From: Sphingomonas sp. OV641
GTDB lineage: Bacteria; Pseudomonadota; Alphaproteobacteria; Sphingomonadales; Sphingomonadaceae
NCBI RefSeq assembly: GCF_900109205.1
Contig: NZ_FNZB01000004.1
Span: 124,001 to 188,000, forward strand
Length of the DNA stretch: 64,000 nt
Reading direction: 5' to 3'
In this document: piece after piece, positions 43,020 through 51,679 of the stretch
Layout: each line of letters starts with the position of its first letter
How positions within the stretch are numbered: the stretch's first letter is position 1
Made by a program: the position numbers and the translations under genes
The notes under the pieces: generated by a model
Seen by the model: the letters and a program-made list of their open reading frames with translations, nothing else
The model's database searches: none
Told to the model about the DNA's origin: nothing

Positions 43020-43470
43020 CTCAGCCACGCGGTTATGCCGGATCCTTCGGCGAAGCCCAGGGCGGGCTTGTGCCGGCGTCCACCGGGCCGCAAACCTTCA
43101 CATCATTGCGTTCGCGGGACCTTGGATCCCGGCGCGAGGCCGGGATGACGTGGCTTGTGAGGGGGGGGCGGGTTTCGCAGACGCCACATAAGACCTAGGT
43201 GGCGGGGCTTTGGGAAATCTTCGCAGCGGCTCGCGCAGGGCCGGGCCAGGTGGTTGCGGGTGCTGTCGCCAAGGTTCCGGCAGATGCGGATCTGCCGGCT
43301 GCGCTCCGCGATCGTTGAGGTTGGGGCCTGAGCCCACGCCGCCATGCCGGGCGCTTGGGCGGAGCTCAGGGCGGGCTTGTGCCGGCAGCCGTGGGGCGCA
43401 AACGTTCACACTGTTGCGTTCGCGGGACCTTGGATCCCGGCGCGAGGCCGGGATGACGGGGCGCGTGAGG
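43020..43470. repeat. Two diverged direct repeats ending in a palindrome
   Basis: The 760-base gap before the M48 protease gene contains a segment of about 110 bases (43040-43150) and a related one (43345-43465). Both share AGGGCGGGCTTGTGCCGGC, a GCGCAAACnTTCACA-like block and end in TTGGATCCCGGCGCGAGGCC, which is the inverted form of the GTCAyyCCGGC family palindrome. Identity is partial. No coding frame with a ribosome site is seen. Confidence 0.6.
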
Positions 43471-43602
43471 GACCGGCGGGTTCTCGCTTCGGTTTCGTCC
43501 AAGGTCGAGATGACGAAGGTTTTGCGGCTGTCGACGTGTTTGGCGGCCGCGGGGTCGCGCACAGCTGGGCGGCGGCTTGCGTTGACTGAAGCGCGCCCGG
43601 CA

Positions 43603-45054
43603 TCACGGCTGGCCCGCATAGACCACGATCTTGGCCGGGCTGCCGGGGCGTAGCTGTCGCTGCTCCAGGCCGTTCAGGAGCGAGAAGAGCGCCGCCGGGG
43701 CCGGATCCGCGGTGCGGGCGGCGAGCGTGGCGGGGGTGTCGCCGGGCGTGACCGCAACCGTGCGGATCACGCGCGGGCGCAGTGTTGCCGCCTCCGCCGG
43801 GGAGAGCCGCCGGAAGGAAGCGAACAGGCTGGCGATCGCCTGCGCGCTGGCATCCGCGGGCGGCGAGGCGATGATGAAATGATAGGCCTGGCCATCGCCG
43901 CCATCATAGATCGCCATGGCGAGCGGCACGGCGCCGTCGCGCACCGCCAGGCGCACCTGCATGATGATCGTCGGCAGGCCGTTCACCAGCATTTGCGACA
44001 CGTCCGTGATCTCCGCCGGCGCATCGCCCACGACATGCGCGGCCAGCGCCTGGGCGTAGCGCGCCAGCCCGCCGGGGGGCAAAGGGCTGCCGCCGAACTC
44101 GCCCGAAATGCCGTTCGGCCCGGTCAGGCGAATGGCGCGCGGGCTGTTCATCAGGGTGAAGCCGGGCGGCGCCTCGAAGGAGATGCGCATCAGGGGATGG
44201 GCGAAGCGGCTGCCGATCACGAAGCCCTGTTCGGGATCGTCGCCGAAGAGCAGCCCGTCGACCGCGGCGAAATAGGGCGCCTCCAGTTCGGGCAAGGCAT
44301 CATCGGCCAGCCCGGTATCCCGCGCCGTTTCCTGCGCGCGCGCGATCCGCCGCTGCGTCAGCGGATGGCTGAGCGCCCATTCCGGCACGCTGCGCGCGTC
44401 ATCCTCCCGCGCGCGCTGCGTCATGAAGCGTTCCTGCCGTTGCAGCGCGGCGAGCATGTCCGCCGCGGCGTGCACGTCATAGCCGGCGTCGCGAAGATAG
44501 CGGACGCTCAGATCGTCCGCCTCATATTCCTGCGAGCGGGAATAGCGCAGGCCGAAATATTGCGCGGCCTGGTTGGCGAGGCGGGTGAGCCGTTCCGATC
44601 CGGTGACGGCCACCGCGATGACGCCGAGCTGGCGCCAGATCGAGCGACTTTCCTGCCGCTGCGCATGGCGGCCCATGATATGGCCAAGCTCATGCCCCAG
44701 CACCGAGGCAAGCTCCGCCTCGCTCGTCACCACCGCCACCAGCCCGCGCGTGACGTAGATGTAGCAGCCGGGCACGGCAAAGGCGTTCACCACCGCGCTG
44801 TTGACCAGGGTGAAGGTGCATTGCTGCTGCAGACCGGCGGCGCTGGCGACACGCTCGCCGACCTGCTGGACGTAAAGCGCGACCGAGCCGCCATATTCGC
44901 CGCCGAACTCGCTGAGCAGCACGGGATGCTGCTCGGCCCCGATCGCGCGATCCTCCGGCGAAATGGCGCCGGCCGGATCGGGCGCGCCGGGGCCACAGCT
45001 CGCCAGCGCTGCGGCGAGGGGAAGCGCGGCCAGCGCGCGGAGCCGCCGCCTCAC
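43603..45054 (-). CDS. M48-family metalloprotease, lipoprotein, with C-terminal LysM-like region
   Basis: A 483-residue protein from GTG 45054. LAAALASC with Cys20 is a lipobox. The zinc motif HELGH is at 121-125 and the third ligand Glu lies in SQEYEADDLSVRYL near 180. TPGDTPATLAARTADPAPAALFSLLNGL near residue 445, closing with an IVVY strand, is LysM-like. This is the BepA/YfgC or LoiP type periplasmic protease involved in outer-membrane protein quality control. The start overlaps, as GTGA, the stop of a 32-residue membrane peptide upstream, so the two are translationally coupled. Confidence 0.88.
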   Translation of the reverse strand: MRRRLRALAALPLAAALASCGPGAPDPAGAISPEDRAIGAEQHPVLLSEFGGEYGGSVALYVQQVGERVASAAGLQQQCTFTLVNSAVVNAFAVPGCYIYVTRGLVAVVTSEAELASVLGHELGHIMGRHAQRQESRSIWRQLGVIAVAVTGSERLTRLANQAAQYFGLRYSRSQEYEADDLSVRYLRDAGYDVHAAADMLAALQRQERFMTQRAREDDARSVPEWALSHPLTQRRIARAQETARDTGLADDALPELEAPYFAAVDGLLFGDDPEQGFVIGSRFAHPLMRISFEAPPGFTLMNSPRAIRLTGPNGISGEFGGSPLPPGGLARYAQALAAHVVGDAPAEITDVSQMLVNGLPTIIMQVRLAVRDGAVPLAMAIYDGGDGQAYHFIIASPPADASAQAIASLFASFRRLSPAEAATLRPRVIRTVAVTPGDTPATLAARTADPAPAALFSLLNGLEQRQLRPGSPAKIVVYAGQP

Positions 45055-45149
45055 AGCCAACCGAGCAGATACAGCAGCAGCAGCGTGACCGCCGCCGACA
45101 CCAGCAACGACCCCGCGCAGCCCAGCCGCCGCGAGAACAGAAAGAACAT
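45051..45149 (-). CDS. 32-residue membrane peptide coupled to the M48 protease gene
   Basis: ATG 45149 has AGGAG six bases upstream. The peptide begins MFFLFSRRLGCAGSLL and has one long hydrophobic helix. Its TGA overlaps the GTG of the protease gene by GTGA. Small peptides of this sort (MFFLFS start, G-C-x-G-S) recur in sphingomonads as I remember; function unknown. Confidence 0.65.
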   Translation of the reverse strand: MFFLFSRRLGCAGSLLVSAAVTLLLLYLLGWL

Positions 45150-45329
45150 GCCAACTCCTGCGCATTCGCCCTCGCCAACTCGCAAGGCCGTCGATTGGTT
45201 CTCCTAACGTGTGGGCGGCGTGTGGGCGGTCTGTGCCGGGGCGGGGCATGCGGCGCGATGGCCAAGGCGCCGTGCGCCCGCTAGGCCGACGCCAGCCAAT
45301 GCGCCGCGCCGATGCGCCACGGGAGACAG

Positions 45330-45962
45330 ATGCTGATGGTGATGCCGCTACGATCCACCGCCATGGTCCTGCGCCGCCGGGGCCGGGCCGGCGCCCTCGT
45401 TCTTGCCGCCACGGCCGCATTGCCGGCGGTGGCGCCGGCCGCCGATTACGCCGCGCGCAATGTCGCCGGCTGGACGGTGGCGGTCAGCAAGGACGGGCAG
45501 GGCTGTTTCGTGACGCGCGAGTTCGACCGCAACGGCGGCACGACCGTGCTGCTGGGGCTGGACGTGGACGGATCCAACCATCTGTCGGTGCTGAACCCGA
45601 ACTGGTCGATCAAGCCCAAGGAACAGCTGAAGCTCAGCTATCGCCTGTCGCGCGGCGGCTATGCCGATCATTTCGCGGTCGGCATCCGGTCCGAGGGGAA
45701 GCAGGGGTTCGTCTCTTCCTTCGAAGCGCAGTTCCCGACCTATTTCGCCGCATCGCGCGCGTTGCATGTGTCGCGCGGCGACGTGCCGGTGGCGCGGCTG
45801 GACCTGACCGGCAGCGGCGCGGCGGTGGCCGAATTGCGTCGCTGCGTGACGGCGCAGAAGGCGGGCGGAGCGGCGGGATCGGGCAAGGGCGGCGAGCGCG
45901 GCGCAACGGGAGAGGCCATCCCCAAGGATCCGTTCGCCAAGGAGCCGCGACCGGATCGATAA
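45330..45962 (+). CDS. Exported hypothetical protein
   Basis: A 210-residue protein with a signal peptide (basic MVLRRRGRAG then hydrophobic ALVLAATAALPAVAPAA). The mature region reads like a beta-rich domain: WTVAVSKDGQGCFVTREFDRNGGTTVLLGLD, then SVLNPNWSIKPKEQLKLSYRLS. The C-terminus is Gly/Lys-rich and likely disordered. ATG 45330 follows GGGAG. No family name is recognised. It diverges from the small peptide-M48 unit. Confidence 0.7.
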   Translation: MLMVMPLRSTAMVLRRRGRAGALVLAATAALPAVAPAADYAARNVAGWTVAVSKDGQGCFVTREFDRNGGTTVLLGLDVDGSNHLSVLNPNWSIKPKEQLKLSYRLSRGGYADHFAVGIRSEGKQGFVSSFEAQFPTYFAASRALHVSRGDVPVARLDLTGSGAAVAELRRCVTAQKAGGAAGSGKGGERGATGEAIPKDPFAKEPRPDR

Positions 45963-46132
45963 AGAAAAAGCGCAATTCCGCCGCGAATCACGAAACCTTT
46001 TGAAGTTTCGGGAGTGTGGCGCGGTTTCGCTCAATTGACCGCAAAACAAGCACATCTGAACAGAATGAGGATTGTTGGAAATTCCGCCCTCAGCTTCGTT
46101 GTTGCGGCTAGTTGACGATCGAAAGACACGCA

Positions 46133-46441
46133 ATGTACCTGTATGCGTCCAAAATTGCTCCGGCGGCACTTCTCCTGGTGGGCGCCGTTGGCGTCAGCGG
46201 CTGCGCCACCAAATCCTATGTGCGCGAGCAGATCGCGCCGGTGAGCCAGCGTGTCGACACGCTGGAGGCCCGTCTGCAGGAGACCGACGGCACCGCCAAG
46301 GCGGCCCTCGCCGAAGCGCAGGCGGCATCGGCCCAGCTGCAGACCAGCGGCCAGCGGCTCGATCAGCTCAACGGCCGCGTCGACGGCGTGGAGCAGCGGC
46401 TGCAGGCGCAGGAATCGCGCGGCAAGCGCCCGCGCAACTGA
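46133..46441 (+). CDS. Coiled-coil lipoprotein
   Basis: A 102-residue protein. VGVSGC (Cys24) is a lipobox, then a heptad-patterned helix runs to the C-terminus (APVSQRVDTLEARLQETDGTAKAALAEAQ, QRLDQLNGRVDGVEQRLQ). It resembles a short Lpp-like outer-membrane lipoprotein, here without a C-terminal lysine-rich anchor apart from GKRPRN. It may be a partner of the L,D-transpeptidase encoded next, since such enzymes attach lipoproteins to peptidoglycan; that link is speculative. Confidence 0.8.
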   Translation: MYLYASKIAPAALLLVGAVGVSGCATKSYVREQIAPVSQRVDTLEARLQETDGTAKAALAEAQAASAQLQTSGQRLDQLNGRVDGVEQRLQAQESRGKRPRN

Positions 46442-46466
46442 TCGCCCGCGATCAACAAACAAGACA

Positions 46467-46497
46467 CGGTCGCCCGCTCCATGCGAGTGGGCGACCG
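46467..46497 (+). terminator. Strong hairpin after the lipoprotein gene
   Basis: CGGTCGCCCGCTC and GAGTGGGCGACCG pair over 13 positions (one G-U) around a CATGC loop, 25 bases after the stop. There is no T-run, but the stem is strong and probably separates the lipoprotein transcript from the next gene or attenuates it. Confidence 0.6.
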
Positions 46498-46519
46498 CAT
46501 GTGTGAGCATAACCACCCG

Positions 46520-47350
46520 ATGATCGCTGTTTTGCGGGCGCTGGCCGGGCTGTCGCTGATCCTTCCCGTGGCCGCCACCGCCCAGCCGCCGGAAACCGCC
46601 GCCGCCCGCGCGACCGGCGCCGGCAAGGCTTCCTCGACCAAGGCCAATTCCGCCAAGACCAGTGCCGCCAAGGCCACCGCCAGCAAAAGCGGCGCGAAAA
46701 AGGCCGGTACCAAGAAGAAAGCCGCCGCCAAGAACAGCGCCAAGGCACCGGCGGAGGATAGGCCCGCGCCCCCGATCGTGCAGACCGCCGAGACCGGCCG
46801 CGTGGCGCGCTGGGTAGCGGCGGAGGGCGACAACCAGAAGCTGCCCTATGCCATCATCGACAAGAATGACGCCTCGCTGTCGCTCTACACGGCGGGCGGC
46901 AAGCTGCTCGACAAGGTGCCCGTGCTGATCGGCATCGCGCCGGGCGACGATGCGACCGCGGGCGTCGGCAGCAAGAAGCTGTCGCAGATCGGCCCGGCCG
47001 AAAAGACCACACCCGCCGGCCGCTATCTGGCGAAATTCGGCCTCGCCTTCGGGCGCGAGCGGGTCCTGTGGGTGGATTATGCCACCTCCGTCGCCATTCA
47101 CACGATCCCGGCCGACAGCAGCAAGAAGGAACGCCGGCGCGAGCGGATGCTGTCCGACACGCCGGACGACAATCGCATCACCTTCGGCTGCATCAACGTG
47201 CCCCGCGCCTTCTACGCCCGGCTGCTGCGCCCGCAGTTCCAGAAGAAGGGCGGCTATGTCTACGTGCTGCCCGACAGCAAGCCGATGGAAGAGGTCTTCC
47301 CCCGCCTGCGCGTCGACGCCTTGAAGGACACCCGCATCGCGGCGCCCTAG
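46520..47350 (+). CDS. L,D-transpeptidase family protein (YkuD domain)
   Basis: A 276-residue protein starting at ATG 46520, chosen because it begins the signal peptide (MIAVLRALAGLSLILPVAATA); a start at 46481 would lie inside a hairpin. Residues about 25-80 are an Ala/Lys/Ser-rich flexible stretch. The catalytic domain (about 108-270) has H194 and TFGCINV (Cys224), the YkuD motif. It would act on peptidoglycan in the periplasm, forming 3-3 links or attaching a lipoprotein. This is the second such protein in the window. Confidence 0.87.
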   Translation: MIAVLRALAGLSLILPVAATAQPPETAAARATGAGKASSTKANSAKTSAAKATASKSGAKKAGTKKKAAAKNSAKAPAEDRPAPPIVQTAETGRVARWVAAEGDNQKLPYAIIDKNDASLSLYTAGGKLLDKVPVLIGIAPGDDATAGVGSKKLSQIGPAEKTTPAGRYLAKFGLAFGRERVLWVDYATSVAIHTIPADSSKKERRRERMLSDTPDDNRITFGCINVPRAFYARLLRPQFQKKGGYVYVLPDSKPMEEVFPRLRVDALKDTRIAAP

Positions 47351-47456
47351 GGGCGGGGCGTGGCGATCCGATGCGCGTTAGCGGCGGGGGCGGTGGCACC
47401 CGTAGCCAGCCTCTGCGGCCGGCCGGCCCGAACGCATCACGGACAGGCGAACCGCT

Positions 47457-47897
47457 TCAATGGTGTTGGCCGCGTGCTGCCTCGCCGTTGAATGCCTGTC
47501 GGATGGCGGCGTAGCGGAAGGCGGGGTCGCCGCTGGGGTTGTCGAAGGTGATCGTCACCTTGCTCCATCCCAGCCCCTCGCGGACATAGCGGACGATGCA
47601 GAACAGCGTCGGGCGATCGTCCCTGAAGGAGGAGCGCATGATGCGAATGTCATCGGGCACGATGATATCCCGATCGCGGAGTTCCGCAGGGTTCAGGATG
47701 ACGTTCGACACGAATTCATGCCGCAGGGCGAGCGGCTGATCCCATAGTTCCTGCAGCAACGCCTGAAACGCCGGGCGCGACGTAAATCGTTGAAGGACCA
47801 ACAGTCCGTCGCGGATATTGTCCGTGATGTCGCCGGGAGTGCCGGCGGGTTCGGCGCTGGTGTCTGGCATGCGCACTGCCGGCAGCGGGGCGCTCAC
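47457..47897 (-). CDS. Hypothetical protein paralogous to the upstream small protein
   Basis: A 146-residue cytoplasmic protein overlapping the upstream gene by ATGA. The segment FQALLQELWDQPLALRHEFVSNVILNPAELRDRDIIVPDDIRIMRSSF (about residues 45-92) lines up with the upstream protein's EIAAAPPEARLETAERIAS...LKKAGVAIPEGLRIATRYF, so both share a leader-like fold. It goes on into a longer C-terminus, LFCIVRYVREGLGWSKVTITFDNP, with one cysteine. No known enzyme motif. Function unknown; see findings. Confidence 0.65.
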   Translation of the reverse strand: MSAPLPAVRMPDTSAEPAGTPGDITDNIRDGLLVLQRFTSRPAFQALLQELWDQPLALRHEFVSNVILNPAELRDRDIIVPDDIRIMRSSFRDDRPTLFCIVRYVREGLGWSKVTITFDNPSGDPAFRYAAIRQAFNGEAARGQHH

Positions 47898-48256
47898 TGC
47901 AGCGGCTCCCAGCCATAGGAGACGCAGACAATCTCGCCGACGGAAACGCAGGTCGTGCCGCCACCGGCCAGGGAGAAGAAGGACGGTTCCGGATTCATCA
48001 TCACGTCGCCCCGGATGAGATCATTGGGGTTTTCGAAATAGCGCGTCGCGATGCGCAGCCCCTCCGGAATGGCGACGCCCGCTTTCTTCAGCGCATCGAC
48101 ACTGGCGATCCGCTCGGCCGTTTCAAGCCGTGCTTCGGGCGGCGCAGCGGCGATCTCGGCCAAGATCTTGCGCAGTTCCGGGCTGGCGGCAATGATGGAC
48201 AAAGCCTCGGCCTGCTGGTTCAGACGATTGGGATCATAATCCGGTGACTGTGCCAT
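47894..48256 (-). CDS. Small protein resembling a NHLP-type peptide precursor with Gly-Gly-Gly and a short cysteine-bearing tail
   Basis: A 120-residue protein from ATG 48256, preceded by GGAGG. Residues 1-97 are a helical leader-like part (ELRKILAEIAAAPPEARLETAERI, then AGVAIPEGLRIATRYFENP). A GGG at 98-100 is followed by a 20-residue tail with two cysteines (C103, C111), Thr and Ser. A leader ending in Gly-Gly before such a tail is the layout of ribosomally made modified peptides whose leader derives from nitrile-hydratase-like proteins. No modifying enzyme or exporter is next to it, which weakens the idea. It may equally be a plain small protein. Confidence 0.6.
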   Translation of the reverse strand: MAQSPDYDPNRLNQQAEALSIIAASPELRKILAEIAAAPPEARLETAERIASVDALKKAGVAIPEGLRIATRYFENPNDLIRGDVMMNPEPSFFSLAGGGTTCVSVGEIVCVSYGWEPLQ

Positions 48257-48641
48257 ATATCCTCCGCAAGTTTCATGATCGGGCGAACTTCTTCGTTTAG
48301 ATCTGCGCACACGCCTCCCCAGCACCGCCGAGTGCATCGGCGATGTTTGCTTTTTAAAGACGGCGCAACGCAGACCTGCACATACGACAGGCAGGACAAC
48401 TGATAGATAACGGTAGTAGCAGACCAGTTAGTCTGGCCGGCAGACACATTCGCTTAGGGAGCCAATATGCGTTCCGCAGAAGATCTTCCTTCTGCTTCAT
48501 GCGTGCCGTCCAACGGCGCATTTCGGAGTCGCTACCAACAACTCTCTTTATGCCTATACAATACCATTCACGCGAATACGCGTCCATAGCGTGATGTCGT
48601 TACGTAGATCCGTGGAGCGCAGGCGGCACGGCCCGGCGGAG

Positions 48642-48674
48642 CGCCAACTATACGCCAGCTATATGCGGTTGGCG
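48642..48674. promoter_or_regulatory. Inverted repeat upstream of the porin-kdp operon
   Basis: CGCCAAC (48642-48648) and GTTGGCG (48668-48674) flank AT-rich TATA segments, about 90-120 bases before the porin start. It could be an operator or part of the promoter, for example for KdpE, but KdpE sites are not conserved enough for me to judge. The region 48270-48640 is less GC-rich and holds no gene I can support. Confidence 0.4.
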
Positions 48675-48764
48675 GGAATCGATCTCGAATTGCTACGATC
48701 GAGCGGCCTAATCGCCCTGTCCTGAAGGCATCGCCACACGGCGATCGCCGGGAAGGGTGGAGCA

Positions 48765-49718
48765 ATGAAGTTTCGTCATGCCGCACTAGTCGCGGCAGTT
48801 CTTTCGGGCATGGCAGGGGGCGCGCAGGCGCAATCGTCCCAGGAGCAGGCGGCACAGGACCAAGCCGTGCAGGGCCAGTCGGCGCAGGATCAGGCGGCGC
48901 AGGGCCAGGCGGGGCAGGAGCAGGCGGCGCAGGGCGGCGGGCCGGCGCAACCTTCGCCGATCACCGTCAGCGGCAGTGCGGGCATCGTCAGCGACTATCG
49001 CTTTCGCGGCGTGTCGCAATCGGATCGCCAGCTGGCGGTGCAGGGCGGGATCACCGTCAGCCATGCCAGCGGGCCCTATGCGGGCGTCTGGGCATCGAAC
49101 CTTGCCGGATGGGGCACGTTCGGCGGCGCCAACATGGAGCTGGATCTCCTCGCCGGATACAAGGCGGCGCTGGGCGACACTGCCACGCTCGACGTGGGGC
49201 TGACCTGGTACATGTATCCGGGCGGGGCGGCGAAGACCGACTTTGCCGAGCCCTTCGCCAAGCTGACCGGCACCGCCGGGCCCGCGACGCTGACCGCCGG
49301 GGTCGCCTATGCGCCCCGGCAGCAGGCGCTGGGCCGCTGGTATCGCAGCGGCGCGGCGGCGGTGGCCGGCACCTACACGAACCCCGGCGCGAAGGACGAC
49401 AACCTCTACCTGTGGGGTGACGGCGCGCTGGCCATCACCGGCACGCCGCTGACCGCCAAGGCGCATATCGGCCACAGCCGGGGGCAGGACGGCCTTGGCC
49501 CGAACGCCACCGCCGTGTCGCCGACCGGCGCCTATTGGGACTGGTCCCTGGGGCTCGACACCAGCTGGCGCGGGCTGACGCTCGGCCTTGCCTATGTCGA
49601 CACGGACATTTCGGACCGCGCCGCGGCCTATCTGCTGCCCGCCTTCAGCAAGGGGCAGGACGGCACCGGCAGCATCGCCGGCGGCACGATCGTCGCCGCG
49701 CTGACCGCCGCCTTCTGA
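48765..49718 (+). CDS. TorF-family putative porin
   Basis: A 317-residue outer-membrane protein. A signal peptide (MKFRHAALVAAVLSGMAGGAQAQ) is followed by a low-complexity Gln/Ala stretch (residues about 24-60, QDQAAQGQ-type repeats), then the Gcw_chp/TorF beta-barrel beginning ITVSGSAGIVSDYRFRGVSQSDRQLAVQGG and ending with an aromatic Phe. ATG 48765 follows GGAAGGGTGGAG. It lies 30 bases before the kdp small genes on the same strand, so it is probably the first gene of the kdp operon and may admit potassium or solutes through the outer membrane. Confidence 0.85.
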   Translation: MKFRHAALVAAVLSGMAGGAQAQSSQEQAAQDQAVQGQSAQDQAAQGQAGQEQAAQGGGPAQPSPITVSGSAGIVSDYRFRGVSQSDRQLAVQGGITVSHASGPYAGVWASNLAGWGTFGGANMELDLLAGYKAALGDTATLDVGLTWYMYPGGAAKTDFAEPFAKLTGTAGPATLTAGVAYAPRQQALGRWYRSGAAAVAGTYTNPGAKDDNLYLWGDGALAITGTPLTAKAHIGHSRGQDGLGPNATAVSPTGAYWDWSLGLDTSWRGLTLGLAYVDTDISDRAAAYLLPAFSKGQDGTGSIAGGTIVAALTAAF

Positions 49719-49748
49719 CCGCCGCCCTTCAACCGGGAGGAAAGACCC

Positions 49749-49832
49749 ATGCAGGACCTGTTGCCGATCCTCGCCATCGCCGGGCTGCTCGCGGCCACGC
49801 TGGCCTATGCCCGGCTGTGCGACGCGGCCTGA
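49749..49832 (+). CDS. 27-residue membrane peptide preceding kdpF
   Basis: ATG 49749 with GGGAGGAAAG upstream. One hydrophobic helix (LLPILAIAGLLAATLAYARLC) ends in CDAA. Short peptides of this kind often sit before kdpF in alpha- and other proteobacteria, but the function is not known to me. Too short for normal gene calling, yet the ribosome site and position support it. Confidence 0.65.
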   Translation: MQDLLPILAIAGLLAATLAYARLCDAA

Positions 49833-49857
49833 CCCATTCGGACATGAGGACGCGCCC

Positions 49858-49947
49858 ATGACGCTCGATCTCTGGCTCGCCGCAATCACCGCGGCCGGGC
49901 TTCTCCTGTATCTCGTGGCGGTGCTGATCCGCCCCGAGCGCTTCTGA
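49858..49947 (+). CDS. kdpF: KdpF, small subunit of the potassium ATPase
   Basis: A 29-residue single-helix peptide ([20 protein letters not shown] then AVLIRPERF). The R-P-E-R-F end is the classic KdpF C-terminus. It stabilises the KdpABC complex in the inner membrane. It lies 13 bases before kdpA. Confidence 0.85.
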   Translation: MTLDLWLAAITAAGLLLYLVAVLIRPERF

Positions 49948-49960
49948 AAGGAGCGCTGCC

Positions 49961-51664
49961 ATGACCATCTCGGGATGGGCCCTGATCCTGGGCTTCCTCG
50001 CCATCCTCCTGGCGCTCACCAAGCCGGTCGGCCTGTGGCTGTTCGCGCTGTACGAGGGGCGGCGCACGCCGCTGCACCTTGCGCTCGGCCCGGTGGAGCG
50101 CGGTTTCTATCGGCTGGCCGGGGTCGATCCGGCGGCCGAGCAAGGCTGGCGGCGCTATGCGCTGCACATGCTGCTGTTCAACACGGCGCTGACGCTGTTC
50201 ACCTATGTCGTGCTGCGCGCGCAGGGCGTGCTGCCGGGCAACCCGCAGGGACTGGCCGGCCTGTCGCCGCACCTCGCCTTCAACACCGCGATCAGCTTTG
50301 CCACCAACACCAACTGGCAAAGCTATGGCGGCGAGAGCACGATGTCGAACCTCAGCCAGATGCTGGGGCTGACGATCCACAATTTCCTGTCGGCGGCGAC
50401 GGGCATCGCGCTCGCCTTTGCGCTGTTTCGCGGCTTCGCCCGGCGCAGCGCGGCGACGATCGGCAACTTCTGGGCCGATGTGACGCGCATCACTCTGTAC
50501 CTGCTGCTGCCGCTCTGCATCGTCCTGACGATCTTCTACATCGCCAGCGGCGTGCCGCAGACGCTGGTCGGCGCGGTCGACGTCACCACGCTGGAGGGCG
50601 CGCGCCAGTCGATCCTGCTGGGCCCCGTCGCCAGCCAGGAAGCGATCAAGATGCTGGGCACCAATGGTGGCGGCTTCTTCAACGCCAATAGCGCGCATCC
50701 GTTCGAGAACCCGACCGCGCTGACCAACCTCGTCCAGATGCTGTCGATCTTCCTGATCGGGTTCGGCCTGACATGGACGTTCGGCCGGGCGGTGGGCAAT
50801 ACGCGCCAGGGCTGGGCGATCCTGGGCGCCATGGCGATCCTGTTCCTTGCCGGCGTCACCGTCACTTACTGGCAGGAGGCGGCGGGCAATCCGGTGCTGC
50901 ACGGCCTGGGCGTGGCGGGCGGCAACATGGAGGGAAAGGACGTGCGCTTCGGCATCGCCGCCAGCGCGCTTTTCTCCGTCGTCACCACCGCCGCCTCGTG
51001 CGGCGCGGTGAACGCCATGCACGACAGCTTCACCGCGCTGGGCGGGATGATCCCGCTGTTCAACATCCAGCTGGGCGAAGTGGTGGTCGGCGGCGTGGGG
51101 GCCGGCATCTACGGCTTCCTGCTGTTCGCCATCCTGGCGGTGTTCGTCGCCGGGCTGATGGTCGGCCGCACGCCCGAATATGTCGGCAAGAAGATCGAGG
51201 CGCGCGAGGTGAAGCTGGCGGTGCTGGCGATCGCGGTGCTGCCGCTGGTGATCCTGGGCTTCACCGCCTTGTCATCGGTGCTGGCGGCGGGGCTTGCCGG
51301 GCCGCTCAACAAGGGGCCGCACGGCTTTTCGGAAATCCTCTACGCCTTCACCAGCGCGGTGGGGAACAACGGTTCGGCCTTTGCCGGGCTGACCGCCAAC
51401 ACGCCTTATTACAATGCGCTGCTGGGGGTCGCCATGTGGCTGGGGCGGTTCTTCGTGATCATGCCGATGCTGGCGATCGCCGGCAGTCTGGCGGCGAAGA
51501 AGCACACGCCGGAAAGCGCGGGATCCTTTCCCACCACCGGCGGCCTGTGGATCGGCCTGCTGGTCGGCATCGTCCTGATCCTGGGCGGCCTCACCTTCCT
51601 GCCGAGCCTCGCGCTCGGGCCCATCGCCGATCATCTCGCGATGATCCGCGGCCAATTGTTCTGA
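49961..51664 (+). CDS. kdpA: KdpA, potassium-translocating subunit of the P-type ATPase
   Basis: A 567-residue membrane protein. It shows the four selectivity-filter-like loops of the KdpA superfamily, for example [11 protein letters not shown] near residue 112, [22 protein letters not shown] near 229, AVNAMHDSF near 350 and [12 protein letters not shown] near 466. ATG 49961 follows GGAG. KdpA binds and conducts K+ at the inner membrane with very high affinity. Start of the core kdp genes, co-directional with all others to kdpE. Confidence 0.95.
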   Translation: MTISGWALILGFLAILLALTKPVGLWLFALYEGRRTPLHLALGPVERGFYRLAGVDPAAEQGWRRYALHMLLFNTALTLFTYVVLRAQGVLPGNPQGLAGLSPHLAFNTAISFATNTNWQSYGGESTMSNLSQMLGLTIHNFLSAATGIALAFALFRGFARRSAATIGNFWADVTRITLYLLLPLCIVLTIFYIASGVPQTLVGAVDVTTLEGARQSILLGPVASQEAIKMLGTNGGGFFNANSAHPFENPTALTNLVQMLSIFLIGFGLTWTFGRAVGNTRQGWAILGAMAILFLAGVTVTYWQEAAGNPVLHGLGVAGGNMEGKDVRFGIAASALFSVVTTAASCGAVNAMHDSFTALGGMIPLFNIQLGEVVVGGVGAGIYGFLLFAILAVFVAGLMVGRTPEYVGKKIEAREVKLAVLAIAVLPLVILGFTALSSVLAAGLAGPLNKGPHGFSEILYAFTSAVGNNGSAFAGLTANTPYYNALLGVAMWLGRFFVIMPMLAIAGSLAAKKHTPESAGSFPTTGGLWIGLLVGIVLILGGLTFLPSLALGPIADHLAMIRGQLF

Positions 51665-51679
51665 TAAAGGGCGCGCCAC

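Noticed and set aside
48326..48355. CGCCGA-TCGGCG hairpin followed by a T-run, as a terminator of an unseen plus-strand RNA
   Set aside because: Stem is only 6 bp, the T-run is nine bases away and no plus-strand gene precedes it.
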